64,000 bases of DNA from Sweltsa coloradensis (GCA_024449915.1 JAMZAV010006722.1:1-64000), one strand, 5' to 3'; shown: positions 40,560 to 52,475, counted from the stretch's first letter. The notes: generated by a model not told the origin, from the sequence alone. Numbers and translations: made by a program.

Positions 40560-42339
40560 ATTACTTAGTTTAATATTGCTTTCATGGCGATTGGCTAGAT
40601 CGTTGCCTGATCGACCAGATGTTGCTTCTGACTATAACGCACAATAAACAACTTTAGTAGTGGATAAATGGGCAGTTAAATTGTAAGTGTTGAGTTTGCG
40701 CAAGTAAAAAAAAGAACTTATCTCTGCTCTTGGGCAATCAATAACATTTTGGAGATTGAAACATAGGACTGGAATATCCTTGTTGCTCTTATCAAGGTCT
40801 CGTTCCTTGCGCATGCCCAGTTTTTCTGCAATGTGATTGCTGTGACTAATTTCCCCTTCATCTGTAACAGTCCCTTGCTTTTTACCCTCTTTATATGCCT
40901 CACACGAGTCGCATCGGTCGCTTTTTGGTTTGTAGTAGTCGAGGTTGAATTCACAGACGAAGATCTTTCTGTACATTGATTGTTTGACTGGCTGTTTATC
41001 AGCAGTTTAACAGAACTCAACGTATAGGTCATACATTTTCGCTATATTGAGCGTGGATTCCAAATACTTCTTTGCAGTGTCAGCTCGACAATAATGCGAC
41101 TCGATGCAAGGAAAGGAGGAGATGTGATCCCGTACAGATTGCTTAGCATCTTCAGGCAGCATTCGTAGACTTGTTTCACCCCTACCTCTCATATCCGGCA
41201 TAGTGTAGTGCCGGCGATAGATACCAATCAATGAATATTGATTGGAACCAATCAAGGCTCTCAATTAACTATGACTATTTGACCTGAGATGAAGTACTGT
41301 GATGGGAGGTTGGGAATGACAGGTGTCACTTTGAAATCATAAGCTTGATGTTAACAAACCAACTTTAATAAACATGCCCTTAATACTTTTACGACAATAC
41401 TTACGAATTAACATAGACATTCCCTAATTGGGAAAATCCTTCCTTCCTCCAGTCTAGTTCACACCCAAGAGAATGAGTTGGCACTCACTTTATCAGAGGG
41501 GTAAGAGAGGGGAATTCTCTCAAACCTCTGAGTGACGTCAATGAATCAATGTACTCAGTTATTTCTAGTTTGCACATAGCTGACTCGGCAGTGGTGTGTT
41601 ATTTCAACATAACATAAACGAACGTGCCCGTTAGACAAGTGAACTGTGGAATGTGCAACTTTTAGTTGTGTATAATTTACATTTCAATTCAATGATTATT
41701 TCAAATCTCCAGTATAGGACTCAATAACCAATCAATCACAATCGATGTTGTGGTTATTGATTTGGGTTATTGATGCCTATATGGACCAAGTGAATAGGCA
41801 GCAGTATGCATTCGCCTATTGACTAATAACTATTCCTGTTGAATGTTTATGCCCAAACCAATATTGATTGAAATCAATATCCCAATAATGACATGATTAT
41901 TGCATGACCTACCAGCTTGCATTACAATAGCAACACCAGTGATTTTATTTTTATTTTTGTGCACATTGTATATTGGCTTCTGTGATATATAAAATGTGCA
42001 CAAATAAAATGACTTGCACACTTGAATGTGCTCGCTTTGAATGTTAAAAAGGTAGCGGAACGCAAATGAGCGCGGTTTTGCAACATTTTGTTTCTTGCGC
42101 GACGCAAGAGCTCTTTTAGTTGTATTGATCAAGAAGTGGTATTTCTCATTTTGATTCAGGGAGTAATATGATTCATGTAACTTACCCCGCTCATCTTCTG
42201 AAACGTATTTACTACAGCCAAATTTGCACTGGTTGGAGCAATCTTTTTTGTTTGTTACCTTCTTTGCAGCTACTAGTTTCCCCCTTTTACTTGTGTATTC
42301 AAGTCCCTTTTGATGATTTTGTTTCCGTTGGTTACTCAT
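40560..42339 (-). pseudogene. Uncharacterised invertebrate gene family, two broken exons
   Basis: The first exon (42339-~41900) is Cys/Lys-rich: CSNQCKFGCSKYVSEDERGK, then YHFLINTTKRA and VCKSFYLCTFYISQKPIYNV. After a ~640-bp gap the second block (41264-~40565) reads RMLPEDAKQSVRDHISSFPC, IESHYCRADTAKKYLESTLN, IAKMYDLYVEFC, stop, RKIFVCEFNLDYYKPKSDRC, then LCFNLQNVIDCPRAEISSFF and LRKLNTYNLTAHLSTTKVVY, stop, GRSGNDLA. I recognise this block order from unannotated proteins of many invertebrates, probably transposon-derived, but I know no function. Two in-frame stops (TAA near 41007, TAG near 40633) inactivate it. Confidence 0.7.
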
Positions 42340-42371
42340 CCACGAATTTGTAGGAGCTACTTTCTTACGGA

Positions 42372-43190
42372 CTAGATTTCTTTGTTGCTTTTGAGCTCAA
42401 AGATTCTGTTCCTCTCCAATATCCTGCTCCACCGCCACAATCTCCAACTGGTCCTCTTCAATATCCTGCACCACTGCACATATATTAGGAAGTAGTTCAA
42501 ATATGTCGCTATTACGAAAAACACGAGCATCATGGGCTGATCCAGGATACCCAAGATAAATGTCTATGATTTTTTTATCTTTATTACACACTCCTTGCAG
42601 TATCATGCTGTAAAACCCTTTGCGGTTAATCCAGTCATCAGGATTGTCATCTGGTCGGTCAATTTGTACATGTGAACCATCAATTGCAGCTGAAATATAC
42701 ATGTATACATTTTTTTATTTGGTCTACTTTTGTCAAATGATTATTGCTAATTTTATACATTTAAAAAAAAGTGGAATTGTAATAGAGTGAAACTCCTACC
42801 AAAGATGGGTAGCCCTTTCCTTTCCATGCATTGTTGCACACCAATGGTCTTTCTTCTTGTGTGGGCCATTTAATTATTTGCGCTGCCATTCCACTCAAAA
42901 ACATGCTTACATGTCCAATGATTTCATGGAGAGTGGAGATCGATATGTCAAATCGGTCTGCGATGTCACGAAATCCCGCTGCTTCATGACCAGCATACCA
43001 TAAAAATGTCAGCAAGTGTTCGGTGGGGGATATTGATGCCCTGCTGTTTTCTAAAAGAAAATTGATGTCCCGGTAGGCATACTAATTGATTTTTGTAATC
43101 AAGTTTTGCAATAATAATAATAAAATAAATAAATAAAATAATAAAAAATTAACATATTCGTAACCGGACGGACATTCTAAATGATTTGGC
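42372..43190 (-). pseudogene. PIF/Harbinger (HARBI1-like) transposase, truncated
   Basis: The right part reads TEHLLTFLWYAGHEAAGF, DRFDISISTLHEIIGHV and IIKWPTQEER. An intron follows, with donor CATCTTTG|GTAGGA and acceptor TATATTTCAG|CTGC. Then come AAIDGSHVQIDRPDDNPDDW (first Asp), NRKGFYSMILQGV and GYPGSAHDARVFRNSDIFEL (second Asp). The last catalytic Glu region is missing. Instead there is a short internal repeat encoding QDIEEDQLEIVAVEQDIGEE. A frameshift lies just before the intron. Confidence 0.85.
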
Positions 43191-44110
43191 CATCTCAGAT
43201 TTTGTCGCCGTGAAGGTTGAAAAAAAAACTTTCGATTAACTTTAATGTAACTTTTTAACTTTTTGAACGATTTTGCCACAAAACTAATGGCATTCAATCG
43301 AGAACAAAGCTTGCGGATGGTGAAAATTTCAACTCGATCCGAGCCTCCGTTCAAACGTTATCGCGAGACATACAAAAAAAAACAAAAAAAACAAACAAAC
43401 AAACAAAAACAAAACCAGTGACTATTTTTTCCGGCAGAGTCAAATGGAAACGCTCGCTTCGCTCGCTTAATTATAGTTCTTTGCAGTGTGTTCGGGGATT
43501 TACATTCGCCATTATCCTAATTAACTTTTTAAGAATGGGGGGCTAGCCTCAAGTTTCCCCCCCCCCACCCCACTTTTGATCTTGAATTTCTCTTGCAGCG
43601 AGTTATCACGGACGATGGGATATCGAGCACTAACGAAGCACAAACGAATAGCATAATAATTTTGATTTTTGGAGATCGTGGGGGGGGGGGGGGGGCAACT
43701 TAATGGACCTCTTGAAAGTCCGACTTGGGAGTTGGAGAGTGAAACTCCTAATCATGTAGCAAATAAACAGAAACTAGCTCAGACTCACCAACATTTGGGT
43801 TGTTCCCTTCGTGTTGGATAACCCCAACCAGTCGGTAGTCCTTGGTTCGGTCATCATCCTCCGTTGTCTGCAAACAACATAGATGATGGGTAAACGGTTG
43901 TACCTAAGCTACTTTCTAAGTGAGAGAATTGCATTTGTTGATCAAAAACAAGATAGTTCTGCATTAATCCACTTGTTAAATTTAAACTAGAAACATAAAA
44001 ATGTTCCAGTGCAAGGAATGTACAGAGGGGTGACAACTTGCAAGTAAAAACATCAGGCAGCACAAATGAAAACTAGGAATGTATTGATATATGAAACGAT
44101 ATTGTTTCCG
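43191..44110. other. No recognised gene
   Basis: Contains A-runs near 43370-43410, a C-run (43557-43567) and a 15-bp G-run (43680-43694). A minus frame of 90 codons at 43354-43082 is partly Harbinger upstream sequence and otherwise unassigned. Confidence 0.45.
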
Positions 44111-45200
44111 CTAAATTACTTTTGATAGATACACTCCCTCGCAGAGGAGAGCTAGGTGGTTTAGATACTGCCGAGGGAGTATTCCTGTCAAGCACGGAAT
44201 GCTGTAGAAGAGCAGCCACATTCGCCACTCGGACGCTTTCCAGTTGGCCCTCTCCTTAAGTGATCTCGGAGTCCGGTGAACGTGAGATGGTGGTCGAATT
44301 TTCTTAAGACGATCGTCAATGGCCTGGTTGTTTCTGGGCGATCTAATATAGTACACTTTTTGGGGTGTACTCGACCAAACTTCCATGAGCAAACGCACAA
44401 CACCTTGCAAAATCGAGTGCATATAGTCGGGTGAAAATCCCCACACCAGATCAAACAATGCCAAATTAAAAAGAGGTGATTTTTTTTAATGCCACGCACT
44501 TAAGCATTCGTGTGTTCAGCTTCTACCATATCTCTTCTGATTTCAGCGTCCGTTCGGTTATTGTAATCTGGTACATCGATGGAATATTTTACTTGCCGGT
44601 CATGGCTTTTACCAGGGTGGTAACAAAAGCTGCACCCAAAATAACCATTAAATTGGGTGCTAGCTTGCAACAGTGGTCTAGCTATGGTGTCAACTGCACA
44701 GCATAGGGGCACGAATTTGGACGTTATGAGTTCTACACCCCATCGCCACTGTACGCCATTGCGAAATACTTCAACCGCTTGAGTGACAAATTTGGTGATG
44801 AATAGATGCATCATCGGTTCCGATTTGCCGAACCACAATCCAGTCATGATGGTTTCTTTGATTCGAGCTCTAGGTGATAGTTCATTCAAATGGATTTGAA
44901 TGGGCCACATGGTATTTCGAGGTGAGTTAAACAATGCACGCCGTCAGTATTTAAATTGTATGTAAAGTTCATTCCTCCACACAGAATTCCTCCGGCCTTC
45001 TTCAAGCGTCTGTAAAGTTGTGAATCAAACACGTCTCTAATAGTGGTGGAACAGTTATCGAATCCTGGAAATTGAAAGCTACTTTGTACGGCCTTCCTTT
45101 CTAAAAACGACTTAATCTGGTTTGGCAAATCAAGAATTACAAAAAAATACCCATTGAAAAAAGAAACAGGGCGGTCCTCATGGCATTTAAAACATTGCAT
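44111..45200 (-). pseudogene. EnSpm/CACTA-type transposase, decayed
   Basis: Three frames in order. 45200-44886 has CFKCHEDRPVSFFNGYFFVI and FLERKAVQSSFQFPGFD. 44934-44500 has MWPIQIHLNELSPRARIKE, IMTGLWFGKSEPMMHLFI and FNGYFGCSFCYHPG. 44464-44111 has ALFDLVWGFSPDYMHSILQG, PRSLKERANWKASEWRMWLL and GILPRQYLNHLALLCEGVYL. This is the Tnp2-type transposase order. Frameshifts near 44940 and in an A8 run near 44485, plus a TAA just before the latter, inactivate it. Both element ends are undetermined. Confidence 0.88.
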
Positions 45201-45259
45201 CGTTTTGTTTACCCTGGTTTACCTCCTAATTCCTTATCCTCCTGTGGTTATCGTGGTTA

Positions 45260-45377
45260 CTGTGGTTAACAACCACGGAAAAGGCAATATAGTATCGTCA
45301 CGATGAACCTCATACACACACGGATATAACTCATAGTTAATTAATTACACGTCTCAAAACACATGTGCTACTGTCAT
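45260..45377 (+). repeat. A/B composite repeat, part A only
   Basis: CGTCACGATGAACCTC at 45296 and CACATGTGCTACTGTCATC at 45360. Cut by the S-rep that follows, part B is absent. Confidence 0.75.
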
Positions 45378-45653
45378 CGTCGGGGAACTTTCCCCTTCCC
45401 TTTGACTACCTCCCCGACGGCGACGACAATGACAACACGGACAGATGATGACACAGACAGATGATGACACAGATGGAGACGACCACGACGTGGGGGAACC
45501 CCTGCCCTCCCCATACGCTTGTGGCTGGTTCGGACCAGCACAGGCCTGTCCACCCCTTGTCCCTCCGCGTCATCCCTAACGTCCCTCCCTTCGTCTCGAT
45601 TAGCCAAGTTGCAGAAATATGAGACGTTAAGCAATATCCAATCAATCAATCAA
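45378..45653 (+). mobile_element. S-rep, 5' truncated
   Basis: Starts GTCGGGGAACTTTCCCC, contains a local duplication of ACAGATGATGACAC, and ends CCAATCAATCAATCAATG. Confidence 0.9.
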
Positions 45654-45865
45654 TGGGCCAATTGTGTATTTCGTACCTTTGCCCTGTCCAAGTCTTGAAG
45701 GCCTTCCATTGAGTTTGTTCCCGGATCAATCCCCATGTTTTCAAACTGCTTCAGTTTTGAGACACTACCATCATTGTAGCACATGACAGCATCATCATCA
45801 TCATCATTTTAAGGGTGTCGGCTCCTACAATACCGTATCAGTTCTCGTTCTCGTAACAGTATCTC

Positions 45866-46216
45866 GGGCCATCAAATTCCAACTCGCAACCTTCTCGTGG
45901 TTTGGCCCGTGATTAGGGGAGCTTTTCTTCCTGAAACTAATGGCGAGCTCTGGGTCGTCGTCGGGGAACTTTCCCCTTCCCTTTTACTACCTCCCCGACG
46001 GTGACGACAATGACAACACGGATGGATGATGACACAGACGGAGACGACCACGACGTGGGGGAACCCCTGCCCTCCCCATTCGCTTGTGGCTGGTTCTGAC
46101 CAGCACAGGCCAGTCTACCCCTTGTCTCCCCGCGTCACCCCTAACGTTCCTCCTTTCGTCTCGATTAGCCAAGTTGCATAAATATGAGACGTTAAGCAAT
46201 ATCCAATCAATCAATC
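45866..46216 (+). mobile_element. S-rep, full length
   Basis: GGGCCATCAAATTCC to CCAATCAATCAATC. It is followed directly by the 5' end of another S-rep, so the two form a head-to-tail pair. Confidence 0.92.
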
Positions 46217-46262
46217 GGCCCATCAAATTCCAACTCGCATCCTTCTCGTGGTTTGGCACGGC
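46217..46262 (+). mobile_element. S-rep, 5' fragment of 45 bp
   Basis: GGCCCATCAAATTCCAACTC through GTGGTTTGGCACGG, then unrelated sequence. Confidence 0.8.
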
Positions 46263-46903
46263 AATGTCCAAAAAAAAAGCAATCAATTTTGTTGGGGGGA
46301 TTCTAATTCAACAGATTAGACTTTCTTTCCTTCCGAAAGTCACTCGCGCTATCAAGCCAGTTCTTAGGGAAGACCCCCATCCCAAGGTCTTTTACGCTCT
46401 GGGACTAGATATAAGTAATATTATGTATCGTATCATGCTTTGAACAGTTTCTTATGTAAATGTATAACAATATCGTTTTGCTAAATAAATATTTACTACT
46501 ACTACTAGACCTACCTTCAGACATTGCTGGCTCCGAAAATATGGCGAAAAACCGTAAACGAGAAGACCAAGAAAGACATGTTCTTTCACTTCACCGGTTC
46601 ACCCACGGCGTTGTGATATATTAAGCGGGAATTGTGATCGTCATGCGCAAATGTGATTGGTTGCGTAATCACACGTGCGTGCGCAACGGCATTTCACGAC
46701 AAAAGCTCACTTTCTTAAAACACAAAATAAAAGAAAGGAATCGTTTCTTTTTACTAATAAAAGTAATCATAATGACGGGGTTATTCATACAAAATTATTT
46801 AGTTAATTTACTTTTTAATTATGCCTTGTCCGTGCCGTTCACGTTTCACAGAACAGAGGCATAATATAGTCCGTGACGCGGTAAATTTAAAAAAACATCT
46901 GTT
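46263..46903. other. No recognised gene
   Basis: A 119-codon plus frame over the S-rep junction is chance. No motif in the rest. Confidence 0.4.
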
Positions 46904-47500
46904 TCACAAGACGCAATTTGTAGTCGCCTTGAAGGATGCCCGTTTCTGGCCTTTTGAGTCCTCTTTCCCCGGATTTTTACTTAAAAAGTTAGTGCCTAAT
47001 ACAGGATACCGTTCTCTATGACTATAGTAACCTATTTTATCCTCAACCACTGGCAGCAGTTCACTACTAAACAAATCAGTCATGTCTGATAAAATCGATT
47101 GTACAAGACTCCTAGGTAATACATTACTTGAATACAATTTGGATACAAAAACTAAAGACTGTTTATTTAAAATTTCTGAAAATGAAAACTGGTGGTGCTG
47201 AATTGGCTGCCCAGCTATAGCAACTACATCGCTAACCTCATTTACATGTAGCAAATCAGGTGGTGCTTGTATTGCATTAACATCTAGTACTAGTTCATCA
47301 TTATCATTTTGAATAGGGTCCTGCTCCAAGTATAAATGTTTTTTTCGCATATGTTTTCGAAATGAATTTAGCGTTTGGAAATCTCTATTACAACCGTCGT
47401 CTATACATCTATATGCTTCAAAGCTATGTGTTAAACGCAAATGAAAACACAACTTCTTAATTGTTGTAAAATGACTGCGACAAACAAAGCAGTGAGGCAT
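46904..47500 (-). CDS. Two-finger C2H2 protein, partial, unrecognised
   Basis: A 198-codon frame from ATG 47500. The first finger is CFVCRSHFTTIKKLCFHLRL, ending TH (C-x2-C..H-x4-H). The second is CIDDGCNRDFQTLNSFRKHM, ending KKH (C-x4-C..H-x4-H). The remainder is acidic, then VLPRSLVQSILSDMTDLFSS. Paired N-terminal fingers followed by a long unannotated region are common in multigene invertebrate families of likely transposon origin, but no match is certain. The frame stops at 46904 without a clear donor. Confidence 0.5.
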   Translation of the reverse strand: MPHCFVCRSHFTTIKKLCFHLRLTHSFEAYRCIDDGCNRDFQTLNSFRKHMRKKHLYLEQDPIQNDNDELVLDVNAIQAPPDLLHVNEVSDVVAIAGQPIQHHQFSFSEILNKQSLVFVSKLYSSNVLPRSLVQSILSDMTDLFSSELLPVVEDKIGYYSHRERYPVLGTNFLSKNPGKEDSKGQKRASFKATTNCVL

Positions 47501-47689
47501 GATGCTTGGATGAAACTAATGGTATACTCTGAGAGAGAGAAGATAAAGAAAAAAATGATAATTACTGGTACTGCACCAACATTTATTATTAACATTATTA
47601 TTATTAACAAGATTATAAAATATGCTTGGAATTACAATGGTATTTATTAATTCTAATTTTTAATTTTCCAGTACTTACCTATTTATAGA

Positions 47690-47830
47690 GGAAGTCCATG
47701 CGCCTGTCCTTGGCTCTCGCAAATTTCTCGATTACCAACGAATTGAAGTCGGGCAGTCCACTCACAAGTTTTTTTTTCTATTGAAAGCATTGCTAGAGCG
47801 GAAAGTCTGTCTTACGCCATCGTGTTTAAA
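47690..47830 (-). pseudogene. hAT transposase C-terminal fragment
   Basis: The frame reads KKLVSGLPDFNSLVIEKFAR followed by AKDRRMDFLYK and ends at a GT donor-like site. It resembles the last helix of hAT transposases after the dimerisation block. A hAT-like terminus lies at 48412-48426, so both probably belong to one element. Confidence 0.5.
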
Positions 47831-48411
47831 CTTAAAATACTAGTCACTGTATTCATGCTTGCTAATTCTAATTGCTATTAACTATTAATAAATCGTTCAC
47901 TTCACTCAAATTAATAACATTTTCACTGCACTGAACTTGATACACTTTTAACCCTGGTTGACATGCCCGTCCACTTACAGAATGGATACTCAAAAATCAT
48001 CAACCTGTCCCAAACGCTCCCCTCTTCCCCTCCTACCCTTATTGAAAGTTGTGAAAGAAAGACAAGCTTACAGTTTCTTGGAAACGTAGCGAACTCGTCC
48101 TATTCAACCCTCACACGTAGTGGGAGCACAAGGTTTCTGCTGCTCTTTAACAGTAGAATTTTGCCATTAGAAAAAAACTCGCTCTACGACCAGAGGTTTT
48201 TTTTACCCACAATTTTCAAATACGACGGCGCGTTTCAGAAGAGTGCTCGTGAGATGACCTACTACCCAAACCAAAAACATCGCTATCCGAGAAAATATTT
48301 CAGATTCGGGAATCTCAATTGCTGACATTGCCACGCTATTCTTTAACACTCCATACTGTTTATAAAGAGTAATAATTAATGATGGGGGGCACGTGCTCCG
48401 CTGCTCATATA

Positions 48412-48426
48412 CTAGAGCCGCCACTG
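48412..48426. mobile_element. hAT terminus (right end)
   Basis: CTAGAGCCGCCACTG is the inverse of CAGTGGCGGCTCTAG, a typical hAT end. The other end and the 8-bp duplication (expected CTTGAGAT) were not found to the left. Confidence 0.6.
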
Positions 48427-49398
48427 CTTGAGATCATTGATCAAGGTACTAACTGCGGCAAACCTTCCATCCCAAGCAGTGGTTATGCCGTAAACATACT
48501 TTTGTATGAACAGCCAGGCCTGCTTTGCCTCTTCCGGATAGTTAGCATGCAAAGCATGGAATGCCTTGAAGCAGGTATCAATGGCCTTAAAGGGCGATTT
48601 CACTTTGAACATCTTATCATCAATACATACATACGATGCCGTGATGCAACTCGTAGTCAGGCCAATCACTACGGTGAGAGGCTGGGCCGTAAGTTTCAGT
48701 TCTGCTAGTTTTTCTCTGCGGCTCTCTAAAGCAGGTTGTAGCTCGCCAATCGTCTGAAAAGAATAAAATTGAAAAATAAAATACATTGCAAGGCCAAGCA
48801 AATAACAAATGGAAATCAAAGCTGCCGTTTTCACGGACTCAATCTTTATTTATGATTTGAAGTAACTAATAAGGCAATTGCAGGGCTCTGTGAACAGAGA
48901 ATCTAATTTAAGTCGAGTTCAAGTTCAGTAAAATGTATGAGCATTCGAGTTAAATTGGAGTGAATACTTACGACTTTGTTTGGGCCCTATATCATCAGAG
49001 TCCATCAATTAACTAAAAATTAAGGTCACCCACTAAGTAAAAAGTCTGCATAGGGCAGTAGTATCTCCATTTTGCAAATAAAATTAATAGGCTAGGCCCC
49101 TAACACTTACTAGATTCATACTTACAATTAAATTTTAAAATCATGTTTCTGATGATTCTAAATTAAACAACCAATTATATTTTTTTATTCACCACAGGAA
49201 ACTTTGCAGAATTGACAGCATTAAACTAAAAAAATTGCTTAGCCTATAGGCTTATTTGAAATCTCACCTTTAAATGCAGCATGAATCCTTGCTGAATTTC
49301 TCGGCGTGATGGCCGCCACTGTATTTTGGCTCTTGTTCTGATAGACACGGTTGGGAAAATGCTGGCTAGCAGCATGAATCCAACGTAGGTTTGGAGGT
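48427..49398 (-). pseudogene. Unknown two-exon gene, cut by a hAT end
   Basis: Exon 1 (49398-49268) lies between acceptor TTTATTCCAG and donor AAG|GTGAGA and reads QTYVGFMLLASIFPTVSIRT and IQWRPSRREIQQGFMLHLK. Exon 2 (48753-48427) follows acceptor TATTCTTTTCAG in matching phase and reads TIGELQPALESRREKLAELK, PLTVVIGLTTSCI, VKSPFKAIDTCFKAFHALHA and AWLFIQKYVYGITT. Both exons are uninterrupted over 152 codons. I recognise the style from unannotated multicopy genes of invertebrates but no function. The last codons before the stop come from the hAT terminus at 48426. Confidence 0.6.
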
Positions 49399-50150
49399 CT
49401 GGAATAAATAAATGAAATTACTTTACAATATTGAATTGAAAGACATCCAATTAAATAGAGACAACACTGGCATGGGGCAACCCATATAACTCATTCACTA
49501 TATTTATCACACGAGTTAAAACAGTTCTACTGATTTGTTTTAAGAGTTAATTTGAACTAGTGGTGTAGATAAACACTACAATGTAGAATATGTTTGCAAG
49601 CTTTGACGAGCGTGATAAATGTAAATAGACGAACGTATACAAACATTCAATCCATAGTCTAATGTAATTCAGTAATTAATTATTTGTATCGATCTAAAGC
49701 AATTTATTAAAAGATAAAGATACATTGACAATTTGATTGCGTCGGGGCCTGCAGGGTTGGCTTAGTCGCTTTGATTTACTGTCCACCACTGAAAATCAGT
49801 TATATAACTGAGTGGGTAGACTCTAAATACAATTTATTTAGACTGTCTACCTCTTTAATGCCGCCAAGTCGACAAAAGATAGAGCGCTATGTATGTGTAC
49901 ACGACTTTAACAATCTGATGGCAGAGGAAGAATGAAGTTCTTAAAACATTTTAACCTCACGACATATTGAGTTCGGTTTAAGATCCGTGATAAACATTTC
50001 GTATTGGCATTGTATGTAAACCGTTTTTGCTTAGTTTGAACTATATGTTATTAGTTAATGTAGTACAGCGATTATACTAGGGATATTTCTACAATGTTAC
50101 CTTTCAAATATATCCACAACATTGAGGAATATATGTAAACAATATTGTAG

Positions 50151-50193
<43 letters not shown>

Positions 50194-50463
50194 CTGTTGT
50201 AGGCTTTCGTGATTCATGGTTTATGTTAAGTTATACTTTACGGAAATAATCACGCTTTATTGGATGTTTAAAACAAATATTTAATTAAAACTTCAACGTT
50301 TCAGAAGACTAGGCTTCCATTTTCAAGAAGAGTTGGTATAAAACAATAAAAACAAAACATCAGCAACACAATAAAAATATAAACAAACTTAACCGCCTTA
50401 CAAAGGCAAACCAAATAGTAAGTACAAAAGCATATCAGGTGCAGTGAAAACTTTTTAACCACA
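49399..50463. other. No gene; (AT)n and Penelope-like 3' region
   Basis: An (AT)n run spans 50152-50190. Beyond it, 50290-50330 reads CTTCAACGTTTCAGAAGAC and its context matches the non-coding region next to Penelope-like elements. The rest shows nothing. Confidence 0.45.
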
Positions 50464-51141
50464 TCACTGTGCTAAGCGCTTTGCTTGACTTCTAGTCACC
50501 CTTCTCACAGGCTGATTCTGTTCTTCAACTGATGTTGTAGAATTGCTGGAAATTGTAGGACTTAAATGTTGACTTCTTGTCAAGATTCTTGTAGGAGGAT
50601 TCTGGTCAACTGTTGGTACGACTCTTGGACCATGTGTATCCAGCGCAGAGTCTGGATTATCTGTTTTATGGTTTTCAGGCACCAATCTATTTGCCAAAAC
50701 AGGCTTCCAAGACTGGGCCAGACGTTTGCCATCATCTCGCTTGTTCAAGTTATGAGGGCGTTTTTCAATTTCTACTGCCTCTCTGACGATACGGCTAGTC
50801 AGATGGCTGATCATGGCAAGAGACCTCATTCCTTCAAAGTCTATCGAATGACCCTTTTTCTTGACATGTTGCGCCAAAGCAGAAGTGGTTTCCAGCTTAT
50901 TGACTGCAAGCATGTGTTCTTGTAGGCGCATTGACATTGGGGCGTCTACGAGATCCCATGTGCAGACTGTTCCCAGACTTATATTGGCCAGACAGGGCGA
51001 AACGTAGTAGTCCAGCAAGCCCACGTGATAGCTGATGTCGAGTGGTGAAGCGCGATCAGCTGGTGCGCAGAAGCAGACGCTCCTCGACAGTTTATGGGTC
51101 GCCAAGGAACACGCACGGTGATATGACGTAATCCAATTCAA
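50464..51141 (-). pseudogene. Penelope-like element, GIY-YIG-associated C-terminus
   Basis: The 225-codon frame contains MRLQEHMLAVNKLETTSALA, then QHVKKKGHSIDFEGMRSL, ISHLTSRIVREAVEIEKRPH and NLNKRDDGKRLAQSWKPVL. This is the pattern of the second half of the GIY-YIG endonuclease of Penelope-like elements: R..EH, A.H....H.I.F, R...EA..I, N.DDG. The GIY-YIG strands themselves are not readable in the first 80 codons and seem to have diverged or shifted. The tail is a basic Ser/Thr-rich extension. The reverse transcriptase is absent. Confidence 0.7.
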
Positions 51142-51213
51142 TGAGCGGAACAGCCAGCACAGTTAGTAGAAGAATTTAATGACATTGATATGCCAATCGG
51201 GACATTAGGTACT

Positions 51214-51425
51214 TCACTGTAATGTTCGGATATGATATGCGCAGATGAACACAAAATCGTAGAATCAATTAATATTCAAATTAGTGACATAGACACGTCA
51301 CTATAACGTTCGGATATGAGATGCGCAGAATAACACAAAATCGTAGAATCAATTAATATTCAAATTAGTGACATAGACACGTCACTGTAACGTTCGGATA
51401 TGAGATGCGCAGAAAACACAATAGA
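51214..51425. repeat. 84-bp tandem repeat, ~2.5 units
   Basis: TCACTGTAATGTTCGGATAT recurs with small changes at 51214, 51298 and 51382. Units 2 and 3 are nearly identical, and the third is cut after GATGCGCAGAA. Confidence 0.9.
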
Positions 51426-52299
51426 AAACCGAACACACGATGTAAATTATACATACAATATTTCACATATCACTTGATCATTCGTATCCGAAGAATTAAC
51501 CGTTTAATAGCTCTATGATTTTCAACTTTAAAACACTGCGGATTTCACTCACACAGGTCTTCTAATGAGGCCTATTATCGGACTACATGTCGACGGAGCA
51601 CAGAGGCCGTATCTCCGACCGTAACCAACTGTCCGGTCCACGCTGCTCTCAAGAGTTTTATATTACTCAAAAGTCACGTGACAAGCCTAGCTCCTCCCTA
51701 ACAAGCGTAAAGGCACACCACTGTAGATTTACCTTCAAAACACCCCCTCACTACACCCCTCATCTACCGTTTCGCACGAGGTTTGAATTGCCTTTATACA
51801 ATTCCGAGAACCGAGCTGCGTCTTCCCTCCTGGTTCACGGTCGAAGTCCAGAGAAGGATTTCGAACGTTCGTCGTTACAAAATATTGAATGCATTGAAGC
51901 ATGTGATGTCAATGCTAGACTACCTTCTATTGAATATTATCCACGTAGTGAACTTCAAACTTTAATTACTCTCTTAATACTCAACCGATTCGTTTGAAAT
52001 AAGCGGCAAACATCTTTAACATAACAGGTTTATATAATGTGCTACTTTAAAGTTTTGAATTTAAGCTATAAATAGCTTAATTAGTTTTATTACTAATTAT
52101 TCACTTTTATGTTAATTACACAGACAAATTCGTATAAATGATGATTGGTTTTGATAGTTGATTACATAGTGATATCTTATTGATAAAAATACACTTGATA
52201 TGCTGCATATTAATGAAGTGAATAAATTAATTGCAGAAATTTGCATATTAATATGGAAATATGTTATATATTGAATTTGAAAATAGCTAGGGAGGCTTG
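51426..52299. other. No recognised gene
   Basis: A 136-codon plus frame at 51587-51997 has no known motif or splice context. The remainder is AT-rich. Confidence 0.4.
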
Positions 52300-52475
52300 T
52301 TAATCTTACAGTCCAATGAAATGGGTTTTATATTTTCAGTATCCAAAACTGCATGTATTCATTTTAGACGTAATAGGGGAGTTCACTTGCCACCAAATCT
52401 TAAAATGCTTGGACGAGACCTTATCTTTACCCACATTGCTCGTGTTTTGGGCATGGTTTTCGACACGGTGTTAAA
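52300..52475 (+). pseudogene. LINE reverse-transcriptase thumb fragment
   Basis: The plus frame reads NEMGFIFSVSKTACIHFRRN followed by ARVLGMVFDTVLK. It matches the NGF.FS..KT..HF and LG..FD blocks just after the RT palm in Jockey-like LINEs. No palm or C-terminal sequence is attached. Confidence 0.75.

Noticed and set aside
51587..51997. 136-codon plus-strand frame as a gene
   Set aside because: No motif, repeated copy or splice context supports it.
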